From contig NC_015731.1 of assembly GCF_000219585.1 (NCBI RefSeq), positions 2,976,001-3,040,000 of the forward strand: a stretch of 64,000 nt of DNA, given 5' to 3'. Source of the DNA: Nitrosomonas sp. Is79A3. Its GTDB lineage: Bacteria; Pseudomonadota; Gammaproteobacteria; Burkholderiales; Nitrosomonadaceae. How positions within the stretch are numbered: position 1 is the stretch's first letter; each line of letters starts with the position of its first letter. Below the pieces are notes generated by a model, which had not been told where the DNA came from, made no database searches, and worked only from the letters and a program-made list of their open reading frames with translations. Position numbers and translations under genes: made by a program. This document shows positions 49,056 through 58,736 of the stretch, piece after piece.

Positions 49056-49625
49056 ATGCAGAAATCACTTAACAATATTAGAAATATCCTTATTTACACC
49101 TTTGTGATTGCACTGGTTTCATTGGCGTATTTTATTTATGCATACGCAGTTCACTCGATTCCTGAAGAGCGTGAAACTTTTCTGACTGAGATGGGTGAGG
49201 GTTTTGGAAAAATTGGTTTGGCGATGCTGGTATTTATTTATTTCCGTACCTTATTGAAACTGCTGCTGGGACAAGGAAAATTGGCACAGCGCCTGCTCCC
49301 GGACTACACCTCTCCAATCGATTCATCCCATCTGAATCGACTGTTAACCTGGATGAACCGCACGCACATTTATTTCGGTATCGCGGCCATTGCTGTCATC
49401 CTGCTGCATATCTCGCTAATGGGATTTTCCCGTTACAGTCATATTCTCTTCTTTCCAGCATTATTGGCGCTGGTTATCTGGCAAGGACTTTTCGGCCTGT
49501 TTTTAACTTGGCGTTACACACCCGATGAGCTCAAGAAATTTTCTCACTTAGTGCATGCACAGTTTGTCACCGGCATCGCCATCGGAGTTTTTGCTTTTTT
49601 TGGGCACCTACTGATCGATGACTAA
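49056..49625 (+). CDS. Membrane protein with probable haem-ligand histidines
   Basis: A 189-residue inner-membrane protein with about five hydrophobic segments (near 9-32, 52-70, 103-128, 130-152, 166-186). Paired histidines in the helices (His104 and His118; His164/His167 and His184) are spaced as in cytochrome b-type and ferric-reductase-like membrane domains. With the His/Met-rich exported protein immediately upstream it may pass electrons to, or receive metal from, that protein. No flavin or NAD domain is present. Confidence 0.65.
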   Translation: MQKSLNNIRNILIYTFVIALVSLAYFIYAYAVHSIPEERETFLTEMGEGFGKIGLAMLVFIYFRTLLKLLLGQGKLAQRLLPDYTSPIDSSHLNRLLTWMNRTHIYFGIAAIAVILLHISLMGFSRYSHILFFPALLALVIWQGLFGLFLTWRYTPDELKKFSHLVHAQFVTGIAIGVFAFFGHLLIDD

Positions 49626-49806
49626 ATTCACATTATCTGCTCAGTCATACTTCTGCCATCTCATCGAGGCTGCTCGCGAATCCTGCTTACACGCCGGAAT
49701 CCAGCTATCACTATCATCATAGTAGAAACACAGTGTATGATTCATAGCATTATGAATCATACAATTTTCATTATTCCTACCCTAATATTCAAAGAAAAGG
49801 CAAGTC

Positions 49807-51036
49807 ATGCAGAGCGCCTCAGATATTAAGATATTAATCCTTGATGATGACACCTTTATGCTCAAGCTTCTGACACGGATGCTCGCCAAGCAAGGCTATA
49901 CTACTGTCAGCGCGTGCGACAACGGACGAGATGCTCTCAAAAAAATTGATCACGCCGATACCTGCCCAGATTTGATTCTGCTTGATTTGAATATGCCGGA
50001 TATGGATGGGATTGAATTTGTACGTTACTTGGTTGACCGGAACTACCAAGGCAATCTTGTATTGGTTAGCGGTGAAGATGAGCGCATGCTAAAAACTGCG
50101 GAAAAACTGGTTCATGCGCATAAAATTCCGATGCTTGGCTATCTACATAAGCCAGTGAATCCAGAAAAACTATCTGAATTATTGCAGAAATGGGAACCCT
50201 ACTCTCCAGCCAAACCATCCGACAAAAAAATCTATGGCGCCGCAGAGATTCAATCGGCTATTTCCAATCATGAATTAGTGAATTATTACCAGCCTAAAGT
50301 ATCCGTGGCCACCGGTGACGTAATCGGCGTAGAAACACTGGTACGCTGGCACCATCCGCAAGATGGTCTGATACTGCCGGACCGGTTTATCCATACTGCA
50401 GAACAGCATGATCTGATCAACGACTTGACAGGCCTGGTTCTGAAGCAAGCACTGGCTCAGGCGAAAATATGGCATCAGAGTGGACAGATACTACGTGTAG
50501 CGATTAATGTTTCAATGGACAATCTGGCATCATTGGATTTTCAGGATCTCGTAGTGAAACTGGTTACCGAGAATGGCCTGCCGCCGCAAAAAATCACACT
50601 CGAAGTCACGGAGAGCCAATTAATGGGGCCTGATACACGAATCCCTTTGGAGATTCTGACTCGGTTACGTCTCAAACGTTTTCATTTGTCGATTGATGAT
50701 TTTGGTACCGGGCATTCATCAATGGCTCAATTACGCGACATTCCTTTTAGTGAACTCAAGATTGACCAGGGGTTTGTTCATCGCGCCTGGATGGATGACA
50801 CGCTGCGTGCCATCTATGATGCCAGTTTATCGATGGCCAAACAACTGGGTATGGAAGTCGTGGCAGAAGGGGTTGAAGATCGTAACGACTGGGAGCTTTT
50901 ACGGCAAACAGGCTGTGATTATGCGCAAGGAAATTTTGTTTCGATTCCATTACTACCCGCCGATTTTTCACGTTGGGTGGAAGAATGGCAAGCCAGGGTA
51001 AACGATGGCTTAATAACTTCGCCTGCATCATCTTAA
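49807..51036 (+). CDS. REC-EAL response regulator
   Basis: A 409-residue cyclic di-GMP phosphodiesterase controlled by phosphorylation. The receiver domain (1-128) has DDD at 13-15 and phosphoacceptor Asp60 (LLDLNMPDMDG). The EAL domain starts near 145 and has Glu176 in ExL form (ETL), NVSMDNL, EVTES and DDFGTGHSS, so the catalytic residues are present. It is convergent with the hybrid kinase downstream, which could be its phosphodonor. Confidence 0.92.
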   Translation: MQSASDIKILILDDDTFMLKLLTRMLAKQGYTTVSACDNGRDALKKIDHADTCPDLILLDLNMPDMDGIEFVRYLVDRNYQGNLVLVSGEDERMLKTAEKLVHAHKIPMLGYLHKPVNPEKLSELLQKWEPYSPAKPSDKKIYGAAEIQSAISNHELVNYYQPKVSVATGDVIGVETLVRWHHPQDGLILPDRFIHTAEQHDLINDLTGLVLKQALAQAKIWHQSGQILRVAINVSMDNLASLDFQDLVVKLVTENGLPPQKITLEVTESQLMGPDTRIPLEILTRLRLKRFHLSIDDFGTGHSSMAQLRDIPFSELKIDQGFVHRAWMDDTLRAIYDASLSMAKQLGMEVVAEGVEDRNDWELLRQTGCDYAQGNFVSIPLLPADFSRWVEEWQARVNDGLITSPASS

Positions 51037-51080
51037 CGCCGTGGCTTTATCTCAAAATAATCTAATATTCAGAGTTTCTT

Positions 51081-54000
51081 TCACTCCTTCGCATACAAAG
51101 TATCCAGATAGTTTTTTACGCTCATTAATTGAGCATCAAATAACGGCAGTAATACAGTCAACGCTTCCGTATCACTTTCTTTACCCGCTTGTTCCATTTC
51201 TGCGCACAACTCACCCAGTGCAAGCGCACCGATAGAACGTGCTGATGATTTGAGCTTATGCGCGAGTGAACCAACCACTGCGAATTGACTTATCCGATAA
51301 GCCGCATGCAGTTCTGTAGCTATTTTTCCCGAACTGGCGCGAAAATCCAATAGCATCTCTTTAATCATTTCCGGGTCATTGCCTATTAATTCTTCAAGAA
51401 CATGAACGTTAACCGGAGCAACAGCTGATCCCGCACCATTCATTGGTACAGATAACTGAGAAGCTAATTTTGGCTCTTCTGCCGATTTAGCGTTAGACAG
51501 ATATTTTTCCAAGGTCAAGCGCAAATCTTCAAGCTGTACCGGCTTGCTCAAATAATCATCCATCCCGGCATTCAAACAGTGTTCTCTTTCACCTTTCAGC
51601 GCATTTGCAGTCAGCGCGATAATGGGAATATGTTTCTTGCTTGTTTCCCCGGAACGGATCGCTTTGGTCAACTCGAAACCATCCATTTCTGGCATATGCA
51701 AGTCTGTCAGTAACAGAGCGTAATTACAGTCTTGCAAACGCTTCAATGCTTCACGCCCATCGTTTGCAATATCACCCGCATAACCGAGCAGGTTAAGCTG
51801 TTGCCGGATCACTTTTTGATTGATATCGTTATCTTCTGCCACCAATATCAGTTTGCCTTGCCGCAGTGCTTCCTCGCGCGAAACAGGCACAGGTCCTGAC
51901 TTGAGCAAATTGTCTGATGGCGCACTTCCCATGCTTACTTCTGCTCTTCCGGCAGCAATGGCCATTGCCCGAAGCAAGGACTGACGATACATTACATCAC
52001 CATCCAGCGTGACGATATCGATATCCTCAGTCCGCGCTTGCCGGCGGCGACCACGTTTGATAACGATAAAACGCGGCTCAATATCAGGTTGCAACGCATC
52101 GGATTCAACTTTTACGGCACTCTTTATTGCACTTGAACGGGCAGTAAATGCAGCACGTAATTCCTCAATAGAAGGTGTTTGTTGCCCGGCATCAATGACA
52201 ACAAGCCACAAGCCGGGCGCCAAACTCTGGATTCGTTGACGAACTGTATTCAGATCGGAGATTTGTTCAACATTCGCTCCGGCACTTTTCAAATAGATGG
52301 CCAGATCATCACTCATACCATTGTCGTCACCCAGTATCAGGCAAGTCAAGCCGCTGAGATCATCGAGCTTGCTATCCGAGACGGTTATCGCGGGCAACGG
52401 CTTAAATGGCATTTGTATGATAAATGTGGAACCCTGCAGAGGTTCGCTTTGTACCGTTATTTCTGCATCCATCAATTCCGCCAGATGATGAGAAATCGCC
52501 AATCCAAGTCCGGTCCCTCCAAAGCGCCGAGTCGTTGAAGGATCGCCTTGTGAGAAGGATTTAAAGAGTTTGTCCTGCGTCTCTTTATCCATTCCGATGC
52601 CATTATCGGTAATCTGAAATGTAATCACTACTTGATCAGGATTCGATTCGGTCAATAATACTCTCACTGAAACCTTACCCGGTTTCTCCTGTGCACTGGA
52701 AAATTTGATCGCATTATTGATAATATTGACGAGTACCTGGCGAAGCCGCAGTGGATCTCCCAATACATTTTCTGGAATTCCTGGATCAATAAACAGAGTC
52801 AATTCCACTCCTTTAGTGAGCGCCAGATGTGCCAGCATGCCACAAGCATTTTCCACAACACTGGCCAAGCGCATAGGAATTTTTTCTATTTCCAGCTTGC
52901 CTGCTTCAATCTTGGAAAAATCAAGTATGTCTTCAATGATGGAAAGCAGGGCATAAGCAGAATCCCGAATCAAATTAGCCATTTCCATTTGATAGCCGCT
53001 CAAACTGGTTTGCCGCAACACATCAATCATGCCAATCACGCCATTCATGGGCGTGCGAATCTCGTGACTCATGGCGGCAAGAAAAGAAGATTTGGCTCTG
53101 CTTGCCTGTTCAGCATCGATTCTGGCTTGCTTTAAGTCCTTCATCATGCGTACATGCTCACGAATATCACGCATCACGCCGGTAAAATGCCGCTTTCCCC
53201 CAACAAAATATTCACTGACTGCCAGATACAGTTCGATTCGTTCGCCATCCTTGCGGACGCCTTCAACTTCACGGCCAAGCCCAATTCCATGCGAACCCGG
53301 CAAATAAGGACGACCGACATATTCCTGACCATGCCCGGTACGGCAATAATTTTCCATATAACTGTCATGTTTACTACGATCCGGTTCGGGCACTATAATC
53401 GATACATTCTGCCCGATCATTTCATCATGACTATAGCCGAATAGTTTTTCCATCACCGGATTGGCGGAGAGAATCACGCCCCTTTCATCGGTAGTCACCA
53501 CGCAATCCACCATGTGCTCAACGACAGAACGCATTTCTTCTTCTTTAATGGCCAGAGACACATTCGCGCGTTGCAAATCGGCGGTGCGCGTTGCTACTTT
53601 ATTTTCCAGTTCTTGATTGAGTTGCAGCAGATTTTCTTCTGCCTTGTTGCGTTCCTGATCGCTGGCATTCAACCGCTCCACCATAATGTTGAAGGTATTC
53701 GCCAATTGCCTCATTTCATCCCAGCCTTCTATCGCAACACGTTGATGTAAATTACCTGTCGAGATTTCTAAAGCGCTTCGATTCAAATGTTTTAAAGGAT
53801 CTACAACACGGCGATTAAACAAAATAGCGCCCAATAGCGCGGCAAGTAATGTCACAACCAAGATCATTAAGCCGACATAATGCAGTTTATTCACTGAGGC
53901 AAATGCTTCATCGGCATCAATTTGCACCACGATGCCCCATTTCATGAGCGGCAAGTAGCGCCATGCGGCAACAACCTCTTTGCCACGGTAATCTAAAGTC

Positions 54001-54824
54001 AGCGCGCTCTCAGAATCACCGTTTAGAGCTTTCTGCATGGATTCAGCGGAAGGTGTATTGAGAGGAATCCTGCGTTTTAATGCAGCATCAGGATCATACT
54101 TAAGCGGGGCCATTACCAAAGCGGAACGATCATCTTCAAGACGCGCCACAACCGTTTCACCACTCTCACTTAGTCCAACGTTATTCGCTATCACTGCGAA
54201 TACACGTTCACTAAAGATTTGCAGCGCTAATACACCTCTAATCTCTCCATTTATTATTACAGGAGTTGCAACGAAAGCTGCGATTGCTCCCTTGGATGGC
54301 GCGTATCTTTCAAAGTCAGAGATGCTGCTTCTTAAATTATCCAGTGCATAGCGAGTGACCTTACCGAGTCCCGTATCGCGATACGGACCTGTGAGTAAAT
54401 TAGTTGCAAAATCAGACTCATGCGCTTGCGTGTAGACGATATCGCCTTTTGTAGAAATCAGAAAAATATCATAATATTTCGCTTCCTGAACAAAACGTTT
54501 GAAATTTTCACGATAACTGGCATCCAATCGACGATAGTCATCGGATTCCACGCCGCTTTGCTCATAGATTCTGGAGAATTCTATTAAGGCTTCGTGCGTT
54601 GTACTGGAATCACGCACCAAGCTGGAATCAAGAAAACGCTCCTTCAAATAGCTGTCGATCTGCTCAATCTTTTTATCGGCGATGGCGGAAACATTCCGGA
54701 TAGCTGATTTCTTTATTTCATTTTCAAAGGTATGCAGTAAACTATTACCAATAAACAATATTGGTAATAAAGAAACTAATGTAAACCAAACAGCGAAACG
54801 CTGTGTCAGTGAAGTAAATTTCAT
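51081..54824 (-). CDS. Hybrid sensor histidine kinase (Cache-HAMP-PAS-HisKA-HATPase-REC-REC-Hpt)
   Basis: A 1247-residue membrane sensor. Membrane segments lie at about 10-30 and 316-338 around a Cache-type periplasmic sensor, followed by HAMP (about 338-392), a coiled coil and PAS (430-560). HisKA has His587 in SHEIRTP; the ATPase domain follows with its N box near 703 and GGTGLGL at 769-775. The first receiver-like region (825-960) is degenerate; the second (991-1110) is intact with Asp1041. The C-terminal Hpt has His1189 in AHKLKSSA. This is a BarA-like phosphorelay. The signal and target regulator are unknown. Confidence 0.92.
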   Translation of the reverse strand: MKFTSLTQRFAVWFTLVSLLPILFIGNSLLHTFENEIKKSAIRNVSAIADKKIEQIDSYLKERFLDSSLVRDSSTTHEALIEFSRIYEQSGVESDDYRRLDASYRENFKRFVQEAKYYDIFLISTKGDIVYTQAHESDFATNLLTGPYRDTGLGKVTRYALDNLRSSISDFERYAPSKGAIAAFVATPVIINGEIRGVLALQIFSERVFAVIANNVGLSESGETVVARLEDDRSALVMAPLKYDPDAALKRRIPLNTPSAESMQKALNGDSESALTLDYRGKEVVAAWRYLPLMKWGIVVQIDADEAFASVNKLHYVGLMILVVTLLAALLGAILFNRRVVDPLKHLNRSALEISTGNLHQRVAIEGWDEMRQLANTFNIMVERLNASDQERNKAEENLLQLNQELENKVATRTADLQRANVSLAIKEEEMRSVVEHMVDCVVTTDERGVILSANPVMEKLFGYSHDEMIGQNVSIIVPEPDRSKHDSYMENYCRTGHGQEYVGRPYLPGSHGIGLGREVEGVRKDGERIELYLAVSEYFVGGKRHFTGVMRDIREHVRMMKDLKQARIDAEQASRAKSSFLAAMSHEIRTPMNGVIGMIDVLRQTSLSGYQMEMANLIRDSAYALLSIIEDILDFSKIEAGKLEIEKIPMRLASVVENACGMLAHLALTKGVELTLFIDPGIPENVLGDPLRLRQVLVNIINNAIKFSSAQEKPGKVSVRVLLTESNPDQVVITFQITDNGIGMDKETQDKLFKSFSQGDPSTTRRFGGTGLGLAISHHLAELMDAEITVQSEPLQGSTFIIQMPFKPLPAITVSDSKLDDLSGLTCLILGDDNGMSDDLAIYLKSAGANVEQISDLNTVRQRIQSLAPGLWLVVIDAGQQTPSIEELRAAFTARSSAIKSAVKVESDALQPDIEPRFIVIKRGRRRQARTEDIDIVTLDGDVMYRQSLLRAMAIAAGRAEVSMGSAPSDNLLKSGPVPVSREEALRQGKLILVAEDNDINQKVIRQQLNLLGYAGDIANDGREALKRLQDCNYALLLTDLHMPEMDGFELTKAIRSGETSKKHIPIIALTANALKGEREHCLNAGMDDYLSKPVQLEDLRLTLEKYLSNAKSAEEPKLASQLSVPMNGAGSAVAPVNVHVLEELIGNDPEMIKEMLLDFRASSGKIATELHAAYRISQFAVVGSLAHKLKSSARSIGALALGELCAEMEQAGKESDTEALTVLLPLFDAQLMSVKNYLDTLYAKE

Positions 54825-55198
54825 CAGTTTCTCCTTGAATTCTGGTTGGAGGCTCTATTCTTTGTCTAAGCTATTTGAATTTTTACTGACGGCCCCAGAT
54901 TATAAAATTTCGTTGTACATATCCTCGTATTAATTTTATTGAACATTGTGCCGTTGATCCAGCCACAATCATTTCTGCAATACTTATTATAGATAACCAA
55001 GATTGCCTCTCAAATTATGAGCCTAGTCCGATTTGCCAAAAATAGCGACAGTAATATTGCCCTTTGGGCAAAAAAGCGTTTTTTCTCCTGTAAAAGGTGT
55101 TGTTCAAAATAGTTTTATGAGAACATGTTAAAGAAAAGGTAAATTCTGTCAAATGCCATTGATACTTGGCCATTGGAAATTCTGAGAATCTCACATTA
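54825..55198. other. Divergent intergenic region upstream of the exopolysaccharide pair
   Basis: Between the hybrid kinase (minus) and the barrel protein (plus). It contains TTGCCCTTTGGGCAA at about 55057-55071, a short perfect palindrome that may be an operator, and an A-rich/T-rich stretch after it. I found no confident -35/-10 or -24/-12 pair. Promoters for both genes must lie here. Confidence 0.4.
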
Positions 55199-56506
55199 AT
55201 GATACATCAGTTCATGGAAGTTACACTTACGAACATCAATCAGTATTTTCCGCGCATAGCGCCCTGCTTTACACGACCCAGCCGGTTGCAGTCCTTCCTT
55301 CCAGGGGTTTTGCTGTTGTTCTTTCTCCACCAGCCTGCATCTGCTGCCGTAATAGGCAAAGTAGTGCAGCCCTTTGGGAGTTATACCTATACTGCTGATG
55401 ACAACCTATTGCGTATACGGGATAAAGTGGATCCCCTGCCGCTGCTCGGCACGCGTAATCTTTTCGATATGTCCCATCGTTTTACCGGCGGTCTCATGTT
55501 CGAGAAAGAAATCAGCCGGCAACGATTGACCGCCAATTTGAACTGGACCCACACCAGTTTCGATAAATTCAATCAGATGGATAACGATCTGAAGAGTTTG
55601 ACCGGTAACTGGAACTGGTTTTTAGGCAACCGGTTGGAAGGTAATATGGGAGCAAGCTACGTGCAATCCCTGTCACCGTTCCTGTTTCAGCCGGGTGTTA
55701 GAAATATACGTACCGAGCAGAGAGAATTTATTAATGCCGTCTGGCGCTTTCACCCAAGCTGGAATTTACATGGCGACTATACGCGCTATGATCTCAGTAA
55801 CGATAGTCCGAGCAACATCTTTAGATTTCTAAACCGGACTGAAGACCGGTTTGAAGGCGGAGTAGACTACCTGACATCCGGTAGAAATACTGTGGGTGTG
55901 CTCTTTCGCAATATAATCGGTGATTTTCCGATTCTTGTCCGAGCACCGGATGGCTCATTCACAGACAACAGCTATGATCAGAAAGAAGCATTGGCCAAAA
56001 TCAACTGGGCAGTATCTGCAAAATCCAGCCTTAGCGGGACGGGCGGGTGGGTAGAACGCAATAATGCCAGCTTTACAGCGCGTAATTTTAGCGGATTTAA
56101 TGCCCGCATGACCTATCACTGGCAACCTACCGACAAGATCGGATTATCGATTTCCGGATGGCGCGAGACCGCAGCAATGCAACAGCTTACTGCAAGTTTT
56201 AGTCTTAATACTGGGGTACGTGTTGCTCCATCCTGGGACATTACACAGAAAATAAGATTGGAGGGAGATTTTTTCTATCAGCATATGAAGTTTGACCGCT
56301 TTTCGATTCTCACCGACGGAGCATTACCATTGGGTATAAACAACACGCTTCGCAATGCAGCGATAAAACTCATATACACCCCTTATCTTGGTTTGCAGCT
56401 CAGTGCCTCGATCTACAATAATCACTTAAAATCAGATTCCTCTCGAGGCGGGTTTGACGCAAATGGTGCAAATATCAATTTACAGTATACTTACGGAAGA
56501 CGATGA
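55199..56506 (+). CDS. Outer-membrane beta-barrel protein of exopolysaccharide loci (EpsL-like)
   Basis: About 435 residues with a signal peptide (LQSFLPGVLLLFFLHQPASA) and many alternating-hydrophobicity strands, ending YTYGRR. It resembles the barrel proteins of exopolysaccharide clusters near exosortase/EPS genes, such as EpsL. The start is uncertain: a TTG at 55166 gives a longer frame and further ATGs exist at 55199 and 55214; none has a strong ribosome-binding site. It overlaps the next gene by 4 bases (ATGA), so the two are co-translated. A role in polymer export is likely by context. Confidence 0.7.
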   Translation: MIHQFMEVTLTNINQYFPRIAPCFTRPSRLQSFLPGVLLLFFLHQPASAAVIGKVVQPFGSYTYTADDNLLRIRDKVDPLPLLGTRNLFDMSHRFTGGLMFEKEISRQRLTANLNWTHTSFDKFNQMDNDLKSLTGNWNWFLGNRLEGNMGASYVQSLSPFLFQPGVRNIRTEQREFINAVWRFHPSWNLHGDYTRYDLSNDSPSNIFRFLNRTEDRFEGGVDYLTSGRNTVGVLFRNIIGDFPILVRAPDGSFTDNSYDQKEALAKINWAVSAKSSLSGTGGWVERNNASFTARNFSGFNARMTYHWQPTDKIGLSISGWRETAAMQQLTASFSLNTGVRVAPSWDITQKIRLEGDFFYQHMKFDRFSILTDGALPLGINNTLRNAAIKLIYTPYLGLQLSASIYNNHLKSDSSRGGFDANGANINLQYTYGRR

Positions 56507-57948
56507 CAGCCAACGATTTACCCATAGTGGCCTTCTTCAAGCACCTGCTCGACCCTTTCATCATATGGAGCATGCTGATACTGACAACCTGGATGTATGA
56601 CGAAGATTTTACCAGTTACTATCTAGTATTAGTCATTATTACCTTTTTCATTTCCACCTACATTTACGAGCGTATTCTCATTTACCGCAATTGGCGCAAA
56701 GGCAGATTGCTTGCCTATATGCGGGATACGGTAATGGGCTGGCTGGTGATTATCACTATCCTGATATTTCTAGGTTATGCCACCAAATTTCACAATCAGT
56801 TTTCCGGAAAAGTGCTTCTGACCTGGTTTATTGTCACACCATTGATGCTGATTGCCAGTCATATCACCGTACGCAGTATCGTCACCAACCTGTACAACAA
56901 AGGTAAATTGCGTTTAGCAATTGTGATCGGAGCGAACGAAACCAGTTTTGCGTTCATCCAGCATATCGCAGAGCTCCCCTTTCTGTTGATTAAATATCAG
57001 GGTTTCTTCGATGAACGCAACAGTTCCCGAATCGCCGGCGATTTTGGATCCCATTTGGGAGAACTGACCCATCCTCCCGTAGCCGCAACGGTTACCAGGC
57101 CGGATAACTTCGGATCCCGTTTGGGTGGACTGGCTGATGTCGTGCCTTACATTCAAAAGCATAATATCGAGATGGTTTTTATTAGCTTGCCGATGTCGTC
57201 TCAGCCGCGTATTCAGAAGCTTATGGATGAGTTACCCGACACTACGGTTTCTATCTATTTCCTGCCGGATATTTATATCTTTGATTTGATGCAAACCCGT
57301 TTCGAATACATTGGTGATGTGCCAGTAGTTGCAATGAGTGAGTCACCTTTTGTCGGTGTCGATGGCGTGGTCAAGGCTGCTAGCGACTTTGTGCTGGCTT
57401 TGGTGATTATTATTTTGCTCTCTCCAGTGATGGCGTGCATTGCATTGGCGGTAAAGTTTACTTCGCCGGGTCCGGTTATCTTTAAACAGCGCCGTTATGG
57501 TCTCAACGGCGAGGAGATTATCGTCTATAAGTTTCGCTCGATGACCGTCACGGAAGATGGTGCAAGCATTCAACAGGCGAAACAAAACGATCAACGGCTT
57601 ACGAAAATCGGCGGCTTCTTGCGCCGCACATCATTGGATGAGTTGCCGCAGTTCTTTAATGTGTTGCAGGGACGCATGAGTATTGTCGGCCCGCGCCCGC
57701 ATGCGGTGGCCCATAATGAGCTGTATCGCAAGCTGATTAAAGGCTATATGCTACGCCACAAGGCCAAACCAGGCATTACCGGATGGGCTCAAGTCAACGG
57801 CTGGCGCGGTGAAACTGAAGTGTTGGAAAAAATGAAAGTACGCATCGAACACGATTTGTATTATCTTAAACATTGGTCTATCTGGCTCGACCTCTGGATC
57901 ATCCTCAAAACCGTCTGGATCGTACTGCGTAAAGATAATGCGTACTAA
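56503..57948 (+). CDS. Undecaprenyl-phosphate glycosyl-1-phosphate transferase
   Basis: A 481-residue membrane enzyme of the WcaJ family that loads the first sugar phosphate onto undecaprenyl phosphate for exopolysaccharide assembly. Four to five membrane segments lie in the first 125 residues, then a nucleotide-binding-like domain, a further membrane helix (about 285-310) and the catalytic part with KFRSM, RRTSLDELPQFFNVLQGRMSIVGPRP and PGITGWAQVNGWRGE. An unusual internal repeat, FGSHLGEL at 181-188 and FGSRLGGL at 203-210, lies in the soluble loop. No other EPS gene follows in this window. Confidence 0.9.
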   Translation: MTANDLPIVAFFKHLLDPFIIWSMLILTTWMYDEDFTSYYLVLVIITFFISTYIYERILIYRNWRKGRLLAYMRDTVMGWLVIITILIFLGYATKFHNQFSGKVLLTWFIVTPLMLIASHITVRSIVTNLYNKGKLRLAIVIGANETSFAFIQHIAELPFLLIKYQGFFDERNSSRIAGDFGSHLGELTHPPVAATVTRPDNFGSRLGGLADVVPYIQKHNIEMVFISLPMSSQPRIQKLMDELPDTTVSIYFLPDIYIFDLMQTRFEYIGDVPVVAMSESPFVGVDGVVKAASDFVLALVIIILLSPVMACIALAVKFTSPGPVIFKQRRYGLNGEEIIVYKFRSMTVTEDGASIQQAKQNDQRLTKIGGFLRRTSLDELPQFFNVLQGRMSIVGPRPHAVAHNELYRKLIKGYMLRHKAKPGITGWAQVNGWRGETEVLEKMKVRIEHDLYYLKHWSIWLDLWIILKTVWIVLRKDNAY

Positions 57949-57971
57949 CTAATGCCTATCCCGGATGAAGC

Positions 57972-58652
57972 TTATCCAGTTATGCCCCCCAGCCAGCGAC
58001 TGATATCGCTTATTTCCTGTTCACATACGCTATGCGCCATAGGGTATTCATGCCATTCAAGCGAATAATTAGCGGTGAGTAATTTTTCTTTCGAAGCAAT
58101 TGCATGTGTTATGGGTATTACTGCATCATAAATGCCATGCGCCATAAATATTCGTGTTGAGGCATTTGCAACACTGGCTTCCGTCGTAAGTGTTTCCACA
58201 AGCGGTAAGTAGCATGACAAAGCGATAATCCCAGCAAGAGGATTGGTCTGACGCAACCCGGCCTGCAATGCCATCGCACCGCCTTGTGAGAATCCGGCCA
58301 ACAGGATATGTTTTGAGGGAATACCACGCTGAATTTCTCTTTCAATCAAAGCATCAATAGCTTTTTGCGAATCACGAATACCGGATTCATCTTGACGATT
58401 ATTAAAATCAGCATGATAAATGTCATACCAGGCACGCATGATATAGCCATTATTTATACTGACTGGACGCTCAGGCGCATGCGGAAAAACAAACCGCATC
58501 GATGTTTCAGGCAGTAACTCCAGTTCACTGACTATCGGCACAAAATCATTCCCATCGGCACCCAGTCCATGTAACCAAATAATAGCATGCGTAGGGCAAA
58601 TACTCGTCTCAATCTCAACAACGGGTAAATAATCAGCTGTTTCATTAATCAT
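57972..58652 (-). CDS. Carboxylesterase/phospholipase-like alpha/beta hydrolase
   Basis: A 226-residue alpha/beta hydrolase of the carboxylesterase type (relatives include Pseudomonas EstB). The oxyanion segment WLHGLGADGNDF, nucleophile Ser122 in GFSQGG, Asp in GIYDAVIPI and His in YPMAHSV form the triad. I prefer the ATG at 58650-58652 because the conserved fold begins shortly after; a longer frame starts at 58712. No signal peptide is seen. It is convergent with the EPS transferase across 23 bp and divergent from the transglutaminase-like gene. Confidence 0.85.
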   Translation of the reverse strand: MINETADYLPVVEIETSICPTHAIIWLHGLGADGNDFVPIVSELELLPETSMRFVFPHAPERPVSINNGYIMRAWYDIYHADFNNRQDESGIRDSQKAIDALIEREIQRGIPSKHILLAGFSQGGAMALQAGLRQTNPLAGIIALSCYLPLVETLTTEASVANASTRIFMAHGIYDAVIPITHAIASKEKLLTANYSLEWHEYPMAHSVCEQEISDISRWLGGITG

Positions 58653-58736
58653 ATAGAAGCAATAACCTACATTGTATTGACATAAAGAATTGATAGGATA
58701 AAATTTGCGCAACTCAAAGAAACTATAAAGGAAACT

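Noticed and set aside
55072..55092. AAAAAAGCGTTTTTT-type sequence as a terminator
   Set aside because: The stem would be only A-T pairs, and the nearby GCCC/GGGC stem is not followed by a T tract on either strand.
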